From assembly GCA_022885665.1 (NCBI GenBank), contig JAGQDJ010000117.1, forward strand, positions 62,001 through 126,000: a stretch of 64,000 nucleotides of DNA. Reading direction: 5' to 3'. Source of the DNA: Triops longicaudatus (lineage: Eukaryota; Arthropoda; Branchiopoda; Notostraca; Triopsidae). The position numbers and the translations under genes are program-made. Numbering within the stretch: position 1 is the first letter of the stretch; the number at the start of each line of letters is the position of its first letter. Shown one piece after another: positions 20,701 to 32,400 of this stretch. The notes under the pieces are model-generated. The model did no database searches. It saw nothing but the letters and a program-made list of their open reading frames with translations, and was not told where the DNA came from.

Positions 20701-23700
20701 ATTTTTAGCCATGACGCGATTTAGAAAATTGAGAAGTTCAAACCTTTTAACGGAGTCTCTTAAATGTCATACAAATCATCTTTACTAGCTTTCTCAGTAA
20801 CAAGATGCGAAAGATTTATGATCTGACTTTTCTCTCCCGTCACCCTCTAATATGGGACGCCCTAACCACGGCGCTGTAAAACGTTTTCAAGCAACTTTGA
20901 GTCAACAATCCATTTCTTGGTTCCACTGTAGTGTAGTAATAGCGAGAAAAATACAAACGCAACAAATACACTGTAACTATTTACTTACTTGCCGACAAAC
21001 AGGAAACTATTACAAATTGTAAGGTTTTAAATTTCGCGCCAACGCGCAGCAAAACTTTTTTTAAATCTATTTTTAACCACCAAGATATAGGAATTTATTT
21101 TACTAAGCTTTTTCATGCAAAGGTATGTTAATAGCTTATGTCGGCTAGTTTCAAAGGTACAAAATGTAAACATTTCCAATACGACTGAAATTAAACGACA
21201 GAGCACAAACGTGTACAATCGATTCTAGCTAACATTTAAAAAAATACCTACATTCTCCGGGTTTTTTTAATGGGCTATATCACAGCCTCATTATACGTAG
21301 AGTGCTTTGATTTTCACGGTTTTATAGCTGACAGATTTTGTAAGGTACTGTGCAGCAAGAATTTCCACTATCTCCACACAACTTGTTTACTTTGGTGAAC
21401 AGGGTCTAACCATAGCGTCCCTAACCGCGAAACGGCGATTCACACGACTGTCCGCTCGTGTTTCTACGAGACATGCTACGGCTGCGAAAATCGCCGTCCA
21501 CCCCCTACTTATCACCTCATGCTGGCTGCCCACCATTTCTCTGGACAGGCTCGGCAGTAAGAGTTGATTGATTATAATTACACCTGCTATGATACAAAAG
21601 TTACTACTGTACGTGACATAAAAAGCGCGAACAACATTGGAACTTAAATAACAGCGCCAGTTTCGTTATACCTTCTTACATAGTTCACATATATTATCTT
21701 GCTAACACTGTGCGACATATACTGAATAATTTCTACGTAGGTACACCTACATGTACACAGTTTAAGCTATCTAAAAAAGTGGTAGGACCGTTCCTGAGGA
21801 GTGCGATCTTTTTATGCCTAGGTAAAAATTTATTGGGGATAAAACGCTTCGTTTGCAACTCGACCCTATGTCTTTTAGCACTTCCGTTTTCATTGTCTTT
21901 CTGATACCCCGAGGTATTTTCTTTTACTTTTGACTTTACTTTAAAACCGAGTATTCTGTGGTTCTAAAAAAGTTGAATAACTTGGGGAACATGTTTTGTG
22001 GCAATGGCTAATTATCGATCTACTGAAGGGATATTTTTCCAGAATTTGTCTTAGTTAACGGTGCTTCGACCGGAAATCCAGTACTGTAGCCGACCTACAG
22101 GCAAAAGCTTTTTGCACACTGTATCTCTTGTTAAGACTCGTTAGGGGCATTAGGCAACTCGTAAATGTGTACGCATCAGAAAGAACATGTGTCTGAAAAC
22201 GAAGGCTTCCTTTCCTCAAGATATCTTGTTACGAAAACAAGAAGCTGCTATTATCTAAAGAGCCGATTGGGTCATTCTCATTTGGAGTGCGTCATCATCG
22301 ATCGATGAGTCCATGCATGAGCGTCCAGTTCGGTTTGGTTCCGCTTTCTTTTCTTTCGTTGTGGAGGCCTACAAACGAAAATGCCCTCTGCATACCTTCC
22401 TCCCTCTCATTTTTTTTTCAAACCCTCCGTGGACATACCACGCCCCATCTTGCTTATACACGTAATCGGTGAGTGCTCTCCGTATACCTTCGGTACAATT
22501 GCAAATTGGGCCCATTCTTCCATAATTCACACGCAGTTCAAAATAAAAATGGTAAACAATAAATTAAACATAAATAGATTTAAAATTATTTCAAATCAAA
22601 GTTGAAAAAGCAAAAAGTACAACAGCAGGGGAAAAATTCTACGCGAAACACAATAAGCTTCTTTGAATACTTTCATAATTACATTATCTTCACCCTTTTC
22701 AATCGTCTATACTACACATAACGGTAAATTTATCTTTAGGTAGAGCTTACGAACAGTTGCGCACATAATATGAGCCAGTTACATAGATTGGTACGTTATT
22801 ATCGCATCTGAAAGCTTTTTACTTCATGTTCTAGTCTAGTGTACGCTCTTTCTTTCATTCCATTCCAACTTGTTTACGAATGTCGGAAGCGCTGAAATGG
22901 ATTTGGCCCGTGACAAAAGATCCACAGCCACACATATCTAGGACACGTATAAAGCACGAGGGGGGTTCAACTGAAGCCTGTAGCATAAAGTATGGTGTGG
23001 GTGGAATAAAAAGGGGAGGGTTATTGTCCACAATAAGACATCCAACACATGAGAATACGATGCGGGGCGCGTGGCAGTGGCCGGAGGGGTAGTTGTTTGT
23101 CAAAGTGAGCGCAGATATGCTCGCGAAATGAAATAGCAAACCAAGCCAGTCCCTATCTGCCTAAGCTTGGGGAGAGCGGAAATTCTATTCTCGTGGTTAA
23201 TCTGGCTTAACGAGCCTTGGAGTCTGCGTAATATTTTTGCAACATTAAGAACCAGGAAGCAGAATGTTGCATATGAGTCAGCCTGATGCAAAAGTGCTAT
23301 GAAAAGGCAAAAGTTTACTTACCAAAAATTGCCACCATTCTCTGAAGTCGTAAAAACAACCCTCCAAGGGGTAGTGGGGGTGAGAGGCTGCTCGAGGGTA
23401 AGTTTAGGATAGATGTTCCACAACCGAATTGTTTATGCGGAGTTAGTAAGTGACGTCATCGATCGATATAACCTGAACCGTAGGCCTAAAATCGGAGGGT
23501 TAATGTTGCTGTCCACTTCATTCATTGCATTAATACATTTTAAGAATACTACCGCCATTGAGTGTATTTTCCTCCAAGCTTTCGGACTAGCGCGCATTTT
23601 TCAAAAATTGACGATCGAATAAAATTCCTTGTCAGAACTACGGGTTTAACGACTAGTTCCCCAACTACCCATTCATACATACGTATCAAAATTGATGCAA

Positions 23701-25440
23701 AGAATTGACAGGCTCCCTTTGTAAGCCAGGCAGCGATCAAATCCGCCACACAGGTCTGAATTACGTAAGCGCCAGACTGACGACGAACCTTTCCTATTAA
23801 ACAGACAAGGGAGAAAAAGTTCAGCCAACAATAGTCATAAAAATTGCAAGAGCTTTTCGGGAAATGCCTGTCGTTAATCGAAGGCAAGAAATGAAATGTC
23901 AAGCCAAAAGGCACAAGCAGCGGCGAATCTCCAAAAAGCTCGAAAAGCCCCCACAAAGTTGGCCTTCAGGGTTTTCCTGCTGGGTTCTCCATCAGCAATG
24001 CAATTTTCTTATTCATACATAGACTACAGTACCGAAGTGAACGTGAATGTTTAATTGTTCAAAAATATAAACGCATCGGTATCTGGCAACCCGAACTCCT
24101 CCGACGTGGGAAATTCGAAATCTGTAGGTCATCTATATGATATTACAATTCATATCCGATTCATCATCCTGTGACTCTCTTGCCCTCTGCTCGAGAAACT
24201 CGAGCCTGTATATAATATCGCAGGGTAATTTATAACCGTTTAAAGACCCCCTAAATACAATCCAAGCCAAATTGGGATTCTTCTTCAAGAATGAAATAGA
24301 TTCATGAAATTTACAGCAATTTCGAGAGACTTGCGTCGTCTATTTCTTTTATGTTCGCTTTCAAATGACAATGGTCTGATGCTTCCAATACGTTATTAAT
24401 ATTATTACTACGGAAAACTTCGGGTCCCTATCCTCTAGAATCCTTTTCTTTCCTTTTTCTCTCTTGTTTACAGCGTTTTCCTTATTACCGTTGCACGTTA
24501 CTTGTTCGCTTGACTGTTCGCTTGTACTCTCCAAAAAATATTACCGTGCTCTATTGGAATCTGTTATTGATCATCAAATCGTTTTCTTTTCGATCACCGC
24601 TGCTATGACGTTCATAAAATCTTTGGTGGAAGTAAAGCAACCACTAAAATGAGGCGAAAGTAGGCGGGGAGTGAAAGAACAGAAAAAGCAAATAAAAAAC
24701 GACCACAGTTGTAACCCAGCCACGTGCTTTTTCGTCCCGGCAGGCTGAAGATTCAATGTTATTGAGATAGGGACCTTTGTTGTTATGCACCCTTTTACTT
24801 TCCTTGTCCGGCCCTTTGCTTCATTGCCTATACACAAGGTCGATCTTCACGAATAAGACGCATGTCTAGCCTTTTCCCTTCTTTCTGTTTCCATTTTTCG
24901 TCTTCGCCTGCCCAACATCCTTTCTTTTAATGACATGGCGTAACGCAGACTACCATACGAAACAGCCATCGTGTTGTCAGCATGCAAAATCTATTTTGTA
25001 AGCACTTGAATTTCGCTTCGGGTCGTTTGTACCTGTCCTTTGAATATCTCGACCTCCCCGGCACCCCCCTAAAGTTGTCTTGCATAGCGTACACAACGTA
25101 TCAGCTGCTTTACTTTCCATGAACGCATCCTTTCTCCCGAGATGCTCCTACCCCTGAGTTTGGTGTACGTATCCCTCTTCCGCCTTGCGTTAGCTTCTTT
25201 AACTCTCCTCTTTTTACTTTCCAAGTATAACGCCTTATGACGCTATAGACGCCTAACGATGCCATTGGCTTCCGGTCGAAACAAAGACGCCCAATAGGGT
25301 TAACGTCGTGCATTGCCACGCGTTTTCAACGCGGCTTACAATCGGGCAACTATGAGGAAGTTAGAAGGAAAGCAAAGGGGAGGTTATCGTTCCACGAGCT
25401 ATTCTACATGTGCTGTGTACAGTACAAGTGCCGGTCTGCA
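17739..25440. other. Gene-free stretch upstream of the zinc-finger gene
   Basis: I find no supported gene, RNA gene or complete mobile element here. Open frames are short, lack recognisable domains and have no consistent splice context. Seen in passing: the palindromic 14-mer TGTGTTAACACACG at 19834-19847 and a TGACGTCA followed by two ATCGAT near 23452. It may carry enhancers of the zinc-finger gene, which cannot be tested from one sequence. Confidence 0.4.
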
Positions 25441-25475
25441 CAACGCTCGACGTCCTCGACGCTCGGCGTCCTTCG

Positions 25476-25509
25476 TCAGTCGGGCTCAGCGCGGCCCTCG
25501 GCTTAGACC
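25476..25509 (+). promoter_or_regulatory. Inr + DPE core promoter, probably of the zinc-finger gene
   Basis: TCAGTC at 25476-25481 matches the arthropod initiator TCAKTY exactly. Taking the A at 25478 as +1, positions +28 to +32 (25505-25509) read AGACC, a full match to the downstream promoter element RGWYV at its required spacing. The site lies in a local CpG-rich patch (about 25440-25560), 690 bp upstream of the zinc-finger start codon, in the right orientation and with no TATA box. A 5' UTR intron ending in TTTAACAG at 25896 would link it to the coding exon. The donor is unsettled; GTAAAATT at 25774 is one choice. Confidence 0.55.
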
Positions 25510-25896
25510 TACGCAACAGCTCGCGTGTCGTATTTGGACTTTACGAGAATGGTCAGTGTTCAGCAGCACCCCACAATATCATCAACTCAGCTGCTTCGGA
25601 GCGGGACTCAATGAATTCCAGTTAGATTGTTTGTGATGTGATCGTTTCATGCCAGTGATAGAGCATAAAATCAAAATTTTGCAACATAGTTTCTTATGAA
25701 AAACAAACCTGCTATTAAGTGTACAATTTCCCTTCTAAGTGTGACAAACGGATTTTTATGTGTTATAATAGAAGGTAAAATTAACTTCTGTTATTGATAT
25801 TTCGCAAATTTCTTGAACATGTTTGAAGTGGTTTTATGGTGCAATGATACATCTTGGAGACGTTTTTCTAACAAGTTTGTGCTCTTTCTTTAACAG

Positions 25897-26167
25897 GTTC
25901 ATCAACTACATACCGTGAGCACTGCCTGATTTAAACAAAGATTTTTTCCGCGTCCACTCGAAAACTCGTCGTGATTTTGAAGGTAGGAAAACGGACGTTG
26001 TAGTAGCCGTCTGCAAGCTTTTGACTGTGGATTGCTTCTTGTGGGGGGGCTGTTTTCTAAAGAAGCCCGCAAAGATTTTTACTTTACTTTCCCCCCTTTT
26101 CCTCTGACCGAAAAAGTCAAAAAGAAGTTGCGAAAACGATTGAATATACGGAAGCGACCCGTGGGAC
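25897..26167 (+). other. Probable 5' UTR part of the zinc-finger exon
   Basis: A good acceptor (pyrimidine-rich, then TTTAACAG) ends at 25896. The 271 bp up to the start codon appear to lack an upstream ATG. The start context GGGACATGG has G at -3 and +4, which is favourable. Confidence 0.5.
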
Positions 26168-29100
26168 ATGGCGTCCACGGCCGCTTTGAACCTCAACATG
26201 CATGGGACAGGCAATCTGCGGGACCACATGATGGGAGTGACACGCAATCTGAGCTTGAACAACGATACAACCCGGCATCATCATCCTCATCATCACCCAC
26301 ACCTGACAGCAACTGCGGGAATAGGGCCTTTACCGCCAAACACCTCCACGGCCGAAGACTCGCCGCTCTCCACTACCGACATGGAAGAAGACGTAGATCC
26401 CGGCAGCGCTCCATTGGCCAACTCTACGGCAAACTATGGTTCGGACAGTGAAGACGCTGAAATAGAACCCCAGAAAGCCTTCAATCTTCCGCGCTGGTCC
26501 CAAAGTGACTCCCGACATTATCAGCCCACTGTCGAAGATTTCATGAGCACTGCTGGCGGCGACGACGAGGCAGGTGCTTCAAATAATCAATGGATGCAAT
26601 CTCCCGGTGGTCACCGAGATCACCGCACGGACAGCAGTGCCGATGAAGACTTGTCATCAAAATCCAAAAAGCGCAGAAAGCAATCTAAACCTGTCCGCAT
26701 AACGAACGACGAAGAAACCCCCAATGGTAAGTCACGCTCTCTAATGCCTGGCAATGATCCCGGAGTTTGCCGATCCTTGCTTTTCGCTAATCCGCTGACA
26801 TCAGCGATAGTTTCCACGCCCAAGCTGCAAGACCGTGATCGAAACAGCTTAGTGTCACCTTACGACAACCACCCTTCGCCACCTGGCAATACCGGCCGGT
26901 CTTCCTCCATGCTGTGTCCCCACTGCGATACAACAGTCCCCGTGACAGACTTCGAGCAGCACCTGCTAGAAAAACATGCTCCGCAATTTAATCTGCCTAT
27001 GTACGGCTCGGCTACCGAAGATCCTCGCCTACTCGCACAGCACTTGGCTTATTCGTCCCTATTTCAGCAATCCGGAAACCTCATCAATTCTATGAAAGAC
27101 CCTTTCGGTTATCCTTACAGCTTTTCCTTGGCCTCTTTGATGAAAGATGGTAAGAGTCCACGTGTGGCTGAGTCGGAATCCAGCGCTTCATTATCTGGCT
27201 CGCCTGCTTCCAGTCCCAACCGGCACTCGCAACAGCATCCCAATAACTTAGCCAACAAAAGTTCCCTCGAAGAAGGAGAGCAGGCTTCACCTGCTCAAAA
27301 CAACATCGAAGCGGAGGCGCCAGAAGCTTCTGGAGGAGACGGTGATAACGAGGAGGCTTACAGCCATCCACAGCACCCAGAGCACCTCAACAAACTGCTA
27401 CCCGCCATGCCTAATCTGCTTTCTTTCCCTGCTCACAATCCTTTCCTTTTCCCTTTCCTCAACCCGAATTTCCCTCCTTCCCTTACCCCAGTCAGTTCTT
27501 CTTCGTCTCTGCACCCTGGCCCACCTCTCCGTATATTTAATCCCGAAGCCTATTGTGAGCTCTGTAATAAAGAGTTCTGCAACAAATATTTCTTAAAAAC
27601 ACACAAAGCCAACAAACATGGCATTTACACAGACCCTCCCGCCACACCTTCTTCCTCCGGATCGAATCTTCCACCTTCTTTCACGCCAACATCCTCCCGC
27701 CCCGCTAACTCGTCCTCCCCACCCATGTCTCTGACTACCACCCACGTGAGCGGCGGAACGCTGTTATCCACCCCTAATTTGCACACCTCTGGGCTTGGAC
27801 GAACGGCCAACGGAGCAGCAGGTCCAGCTTCGGGCAACACGCTACCCATTCACGCAGCCCTGTCCGGTATGGCTGGCTTACCACAGACGGGACCCTCCAT
27901 TTCTTCGTCGTTGACAAGCTCGGATGCAAGAACTCCACCTCCTTCGATTACCAGCACGCCCAAAAGCGAAATGTTTCCCTTTTGGTCCGCCTCGGTCTTG
28001 GCCTCTGCAGCCACGGTGCCCCACAACCCTAACTTGACCCCTTCTTTAAGCAAACTACCAGGTATCAATAATCCAGAGGCCTTTTGTGAGCTTTGTCAAA
28101 AGGAGTTCTGCAACAAGTATTTTCTGAAGAGGCACAAAGCTAAAATCCACGGGATCCAGCCCGACCCAGCAACACCCGGCCAATCTCAGGGCACAAAACG
28201 CAAGGCACCGTCCTTGTCGGCCTCTGAGACGTCTCGCATCGAAGAATCTTTACTGCGATCGCCACTTTTTAACGACTTGAGTCGTTCTTCGGCCCATTTT
28301 GACCCCTCAAGTAACGCTTGCCTCGAATCCAACAGCCCTGTCAAAGATTCTAAGCCTCATCCTTCGGCACTCTTGGCGATCCCAGCCGCCATTGCTGCTG
28401 CTGCTGTGCCTGGCAAACTTTGTTCGGCTAGCAAAAGTGACGGTCTCCTGAAAGAATCCCAGAAGGATTCCGCCTCGGCGAACCCAGGAGATAGTTTCTC
28501 CGTTGAGGGCAATATTCTTCCCTCTTCCATCGATCATTTTATGGCGAGCGATAACGGTGAGGTTAAATCAGAACCCTCGCTCGAACCTCTTAAGCCTGGC
28601 GATCCTTTAAAAGATAATTTATCTCTCCTGAAAATTCCCACACCTAATCTCTCCCATTTTAGTTTAGCTAATACCGCCAATACTATCATTCCTTCCAACC
28701 CCACCTCCCCCAACGCCTCCTTACCCTCAAACAACCCACCTGAATCCGCCAAGAAAGCAAACTTCTCCCCCGAGAAGCTTCGGCAGATGGGTGTCATCAA
28801 CGCCGAAGCTTTTTGCGAAATCTGCTGCAAGGAGTTCTGCAACAAGTATTTCTTACGTACCCACAAGTACAAAAAACACGGTATCGGAACTCCCGAGAGT
28901 GCTGGCTTGGAGCGCAGTCCCTCGAAAAATGGGCATAGCCATGGAGGTGGAAGTGGGTGCAGTAGTAGCACGGCAGGCGAGACACTTCAATCGACGCCCT
29001 TAAATTTAACGCGCCTCAAGGAGGAGCAGCAGGCGCCACTTAGCAAAATGGCGATGGAAGCAGAGCTTAGCACCATAGCCCATCAGCTCTGTGACTCACT

Positions 29101-31549
29101 GACCGATGACGATTCCAAATCCACCTCCAATTCTGTCCAACTAGAATGTGACATATGCCAGCGCCCTTTCCAAAGCTCCTATCTGCTGCGTATGCATCGA
29201 ATGTACTTTCACAACACGAACACCCCAGAACCCACCACAGAAGGTCAACCTTCTAACGCGGAGGTACCTCCACAAGCCAAATCGACCACCTCCGACGACA
29301 ACGACAAGCAACTCTCTGAGACAGAAAACGTCACGGAGAAAGACTTGCCCAATGCAGAAATTAGCGAAGATTTGCAAAAGCTCCAATCCATGATTATGGA
29401 ACTCAATAATGCCACCAATGGAGACACAGGCAAAGTCCAGTGTAAAGTTTGCCGTCGTAACATCGACAAAATGTACATTGCTACCCATATGCTGACCGAC
29501 CACGGGATCTTCGCTATGGACGAACCGCTGGAAACTTCCATGGCTGCCGCTGCTCTATTGGAGGTCAAGAAAGACAACCCTGCTAAGGATTTGAGCTTGC
29601 TAGGTGAAAATTCTCTTGGAGCCTTGCAAGCGTCTGGCAACCAGCCGACTTACTGCCAGTTATGCAAAAAAGATTTCTATGCTTTTTATTTCCTGCAACT
29701 ACACTTGCAAAATTACCACGGTTTACCAGCCACTAACACGACTACCGCGTCTAGCGGTTCGGTCTCGCCGAAAAGTTTCTTGGACCGCGTGAAAGCAGAA
29801 ATTGACGGTAAAAAGACACCTGGCAATGCCGCTGGCGCAGATTTGTTGCAGCGTCGGCCTTCCGCCACGCCCACGCGTAGCTATTGCGAAATTTGCAACA
29901 AAGAGCTATGCAACAAGTACTTTATGAAAACGCATATGCTAAAAATGCATGGGATTAACTTGGAAAGTGGGGCGCAACTTGGCGGTGTGACTTGTGATAT
30001 TTGCCATAAAGAGCTTTGTTCGAAATACTTTCTTAAGGTCCACAAACAGAACACTCACGGTATTTACGAGGATCAAACCAACGCCATTGATCTAACGACC
30101 AGCTATGGTTTAAATCCTTTTGTTGCTCAGGACGACCGCAAAAGCGAGACCAAAACCGAGCTTTGCACATTGTGCCAGCGGCGTTTTAAGAGCGGCAAAT
30201 GGTTAAAAGGCCATTTAACTACCGAGCATGGAGAGCGTGGCAAGGAAGAGTGGCGTAAGCTCATGTTAGAACACCATCGTAACAAACGTCAACAACAATC
30301 TCAGCCCTCTCAACCGCCCCAGTCGTCCGGATCCTTGCCAGCTAACGCGAGTGCTCATTTGAACGGACCCCAGGTTTGTCGTACCTGTGGACAAACCTTC
30401 CCGGAAATGGTGTCACTGCAGGTGCACATTATCAAAAACCACCCCGAATGCGAAGATAGTCCCATGCGCGCGTTGGCCGTCAGCCCTGGAGCGTTACATC
30501 TTTCCTCCAATAATGGCGCTACTGAAGAGATTAACAATGCATCAAACCAAAATCCGCTGGAAAATTCCAGCAAGACTTATTACTGCTCGTTCTGTCCATT
30601 CAGCACCCCTTCTTTACCATACCTGTTCGCCCACGAGCGAACCCACAACAAAAACAGCGAGTCGGCCAGCACACCGTCTCCTTCGCTTTCTCAGTCGCGA
30701 GCTGAGAATCTTTCCGAAAATTGGCCCACCTTCAAAGACAAAAGCAACGCCCTACAATGCCCTGTTTGCTTGCAGCACGTACCTGTAGACATTTTTCAAC
30801 AACATGTCGTCACTCACCAATTCCCCCAACTGCTGCAAAACTTGCTGCCCTTCCAGGCACTTATGGCGGGTGGCGATCCCAGCAAATATTTGGCCCACGC
30901 TCAGATACCTGGTACTGACACCTTGTTGGCGGGTATGGGTAATAATATGACAGCATCATCGAAAAAGAAAAAGAGCAAGACCTTTTGTTGCAATAAATGC
31001 TCGAAAACGTTTAAAAGTCGCCAAAATTGTCTAGAGCACATTCTCACGCAGCACCGACCCCGCGTTCGCAAACCTGGAGTGACTGTTCGTGTGTCACTCA
31101 CGAATCCTAGTCGATCTAATCCGCTTCAGTGTAAACACTGCGGCTTCACTTCTCGCTTTTGGTCCATTCTTCGGTCGCACATTCGGCGCCAGCACTACAA
31201 CAAGCAAATGCGGTCCAAAAACTCCCCGTCTTCGCCTCCTTTGATGCCCACTAGTTATGCCGTACCTCAGTCGTCCAACCATTTCATCATGCAAGCGTTT
31301 CTCTTGGCCCAGCCATCGAGCGCGACGCCGGGACCCGATCATCAAGAAATCTCGGTAAACGTTCCCCTGGCCGAACGTTCTGGATCGCCGACTGCCTTGT
31401 CCGACAGCCACAACACAAGCGGAGGAGTAGCTGACAGCAGCGCCAATGAAAGCCGCGAGCAAAATTTCGTCCCATCTTTGGTGTACCTTCCTGTTAGTCG
31501 CAAGATCTCTACACCCATGTCGGTGACTTTTAACCTCACACCAGCATAA
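26168..31549 (+). CDS. Giant C2H2 zinc-finger protein with repeated FCNKYFLK fingers
   Basis: A single open frame of 1793 residues, probably a nuclear DNA-binding regulator. I count 15 C2H2-type fingers, with the first Cys near residues 249, 463, 640, 883, 994, 1092, 1163, 1240, 1276, 1333, 1404, 1473, 1531, 1608 and 1655. Three (463, 640, 883) share the core KEFCNKYFLK with the run-in NPEA-[FY]-CELC, and two more (1240, 1276) are close variants. This is a recurring special finger type, not the KRAB/TGEKP tandem kind, because long Ser/Pro/Asn-rich linkers separate most fingers. Other features are a His/Pro-rich patch (about 37-46), an acidic patch, a poly-Ala run (about 740) and basic KKRRKQ (about 166). 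Proteins with this finger core occur in arthropods (Drosophila CG9932 is my tentative comparison), but I do not assign a symbol. A frame this long without an intron is unusual beside its intron-rich neighbours. A possible 84-bp optional intron lies at 26727-26810. Confidence 0.92.
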   Translation: MASTAALNLNMHGTGNLRDHMMGVTRNLSLNNDTTRHHHPHHHPHLTATAGIGPLPPNTSTAEDSPLSTTDMEEDVDPGSAPLANSTANYGSDSEDAEIEPQKAFNLPRWSQSDSRHYQPTVEDFMSTAGGDDEAGASNNQWMQSPGGHRDHRTDSSADEDLSSKSKKRRKQSKPVRITNDEETPNGKSRSLMPGNDPGVCRSLLFANPLTSAIVSTPKLQDRDRNSLVSPYDNHPSPPGNTGRSSSMLCPHCDTTVPVTDFEQHLLEKHAPQFNLPMYGSATEDPRLLAQHLAYSSLFQQSGNLINSMKDPFGYPYSFSLASLMKDGKSPRVAESESSASLSGSPASSPNRHSQQHPNNLANKSSLEEGEQASPAQNNIEAEAPEASGGDGDNEEAYSHPQHPEHLNKLLPAMPNLLSFPAHNPFLFPFLNPNFPPSLTPVSSSSSLHPGPPLRIFNPEAYCELCNKEFCNKYFLKTHKANKHGIYTDPPATPSSSGSNLPPSFTPTSSRPANSSSPPMSLTTTHVSGGTLLSTPNLHTSGLGRTANGAAGPASGNTLPIHAALSGMAGLPQTGPSISSSLTSSDARTPPPSITSTPKSEMFPFWSASVLASAATVPHNPNLTPSLSKLPGINNPEAFCELCQKEFCNKYFLKRHKAKIHGIQPDPATPGQSQGTKRKAPSLSASETSRIEESLLRSPLFNDLSRSSAHFDPSSNACLESNSPVKDSKPHPSALLAIPAAIAAAAVPGKLCSASKSDGLLKESQKDSASANPGDSFSVEGNILPSSIDHFMASDNGEVKSEPSLEPLKPGDPLKDNLSLLKIPTPNLSHFSLANTANTIIPSNPTSPNASLPSNNPPESAKKANFSPEKLRQMGVINAEAFCEICCKEFCNKYFLRTHKYKKHGIGTPESAGLERSPSKNGHSHGGGSGCSSSTAGETLQSTPLNLTRLKEEQQAPLSKMAMEAELSTIAHQLCDSLTDDDSKSTSNSVQLECDICQRPFQSSYLLRMHRMYFHNTNTPEPTTEGQPSNAEVPPQAKSTTSDDNDKQLSETENVTEKDLPNAEISEDLQKLQSMIMELNNATNGDTGKVQCKVCRRNIDKMYIATHMLTDHGIFAMDEPLETSMAAAALLEVKKDNPAKDLSLLGENSLGALQASGNQPTYCQLCKKDFYAFYFLQLHLQNYHGLPATNTTTASSGSVSPKSFLDRVKAEIDGKKTPGNAAGADLLQRRPSATPTRSYCEICNKELCNKYFMKTHMLKMHGINLESGAQLGGVTCDICHKELCSKYFLKVHKQNTHGIYEDQTNAIDLTTSYGLNPFVAQDDRKSETKTELCTLCQRRFKSGKWLKGHLTTEHGERGKEEWRKLMLEHHRNKRQQQSQPSQPPQSSGSLPANASAHLNGPQVCRTCGQTFPEMVSLQVHIIKNHPECEDSPMRALAVSPGALHLSSNNGATEEINNASNQNPLENSSKTYYCSFCPFSTPSLPYLFAHERTHNKNSESASTPSPSLSQSRAENLSENWPTFKDKSNALQCPVCLQHVPVDIFQQHVVTHQFPQLLQNLLPFQALMAGGDPSKYLAHAQIPGTDTLLAGMGNNMTASSKKKKSKTFCCNKCSKTFKSRQNCLEHILTQHRPRVRKPGVTVRVSLTNPSRSNPLQCKHCGFTSRFWSILRSHIRRQHYNKQMRSKNSPSSPPLMPTSYAVPQSSNHFIMQAFLLAQPSSATPGPDHQEISVNVPLAERSGSPTALSDSHNTSGGVADSSANESREQNFVPSLVYLPVSRKISTPMSVTFNLTPA

Positions 31550-32400
31550 GCAGCCAGATTTTTCGCAATGACCCAAATGGATAGTATGTTTAGGATCGCT
31601 AGTCTCGTAACTGGTTTGATGATAAGAAATACGACTGTATGACTTAGACGGTCCGGATAATTTTGTGATGTCTCTAGTCAGCGAAGGAATTGTTGCATCT
31701 CAGGGTTAAATTCCAATTTTTCAAAAATGGCTATACAAAGGACAATGACAGCGAAATGAACTAGAGTGGCAGACCGTCTCGCACAACCAAGTATAAATTA
31801 ATTAAAAAAAAAAGAAAATATGCGACAGCTATTTATGCATAACTTTTGACGCTGGAAAGAAATTGTTAATGGATCAATCATTCGTATGTAAATGCTTTGC
31901 ACTTAGAAAAAGGGGAGAGACACGGGTTTCAAAACGATTTGGAAGTATCGCTCAAAACTCCCTCACTTTCTTGTTTGTTCAATTTCAACTGAAAATCAAA
32001 ACTATCTATGGCCTCACATTGACTTATTACTGTTCCGTCTTATATATACATGATGGTAAAACATTAAATAATGTTGGTTTTGAAAAATGTGTGAACAGTT
32101 TTGAAAAAATTCCCTACTTGCGTAAAAAAGTGAACAGTGTAATAATCTCCCCCCCCCCCCCTCCCACAAGTTTCGGAAAGATTCAAGGAAAGGTGCTCCT
32201 TAGCACAGGCTTGAAAATAAAAAAAAAATGTGTGCTATTTTGCTTGTTACGCATGTTTTCTGAACGCCGTGCGAATGCCTCTTTTCCAAGAAAGTGCTTA
32301 CTTTGTTGGAGTAAATGTGTTGCCGTAATGCTCTTTCGCTGTCCGTATCGCTGACAGACTCATTCTTTAATGTGTGCATGGGTGAGCATGAACGGTCTCT
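31550..32400 (+). other. Probable 3' UTR of the zinc-finger gene
   Basis: There is no stop-codon read-through or recognised coding signal. A 163-codon frame here has no family features. There is a 13-C tract at 32149-32161 and a possible poly(A) signal AATAAA at 32216-32221 inside an A-rich run. The end of the transcript cannot be fixed. Confidence 0.35.

Noticed and set aside
28534..29640. Minus-strand open frames of 120-145 codons opposite the zinc-finger gene
   Set aside because: They lie fully inside a clear coding frame, follow its GC-rich codon pattern in mirror image and show no domain.
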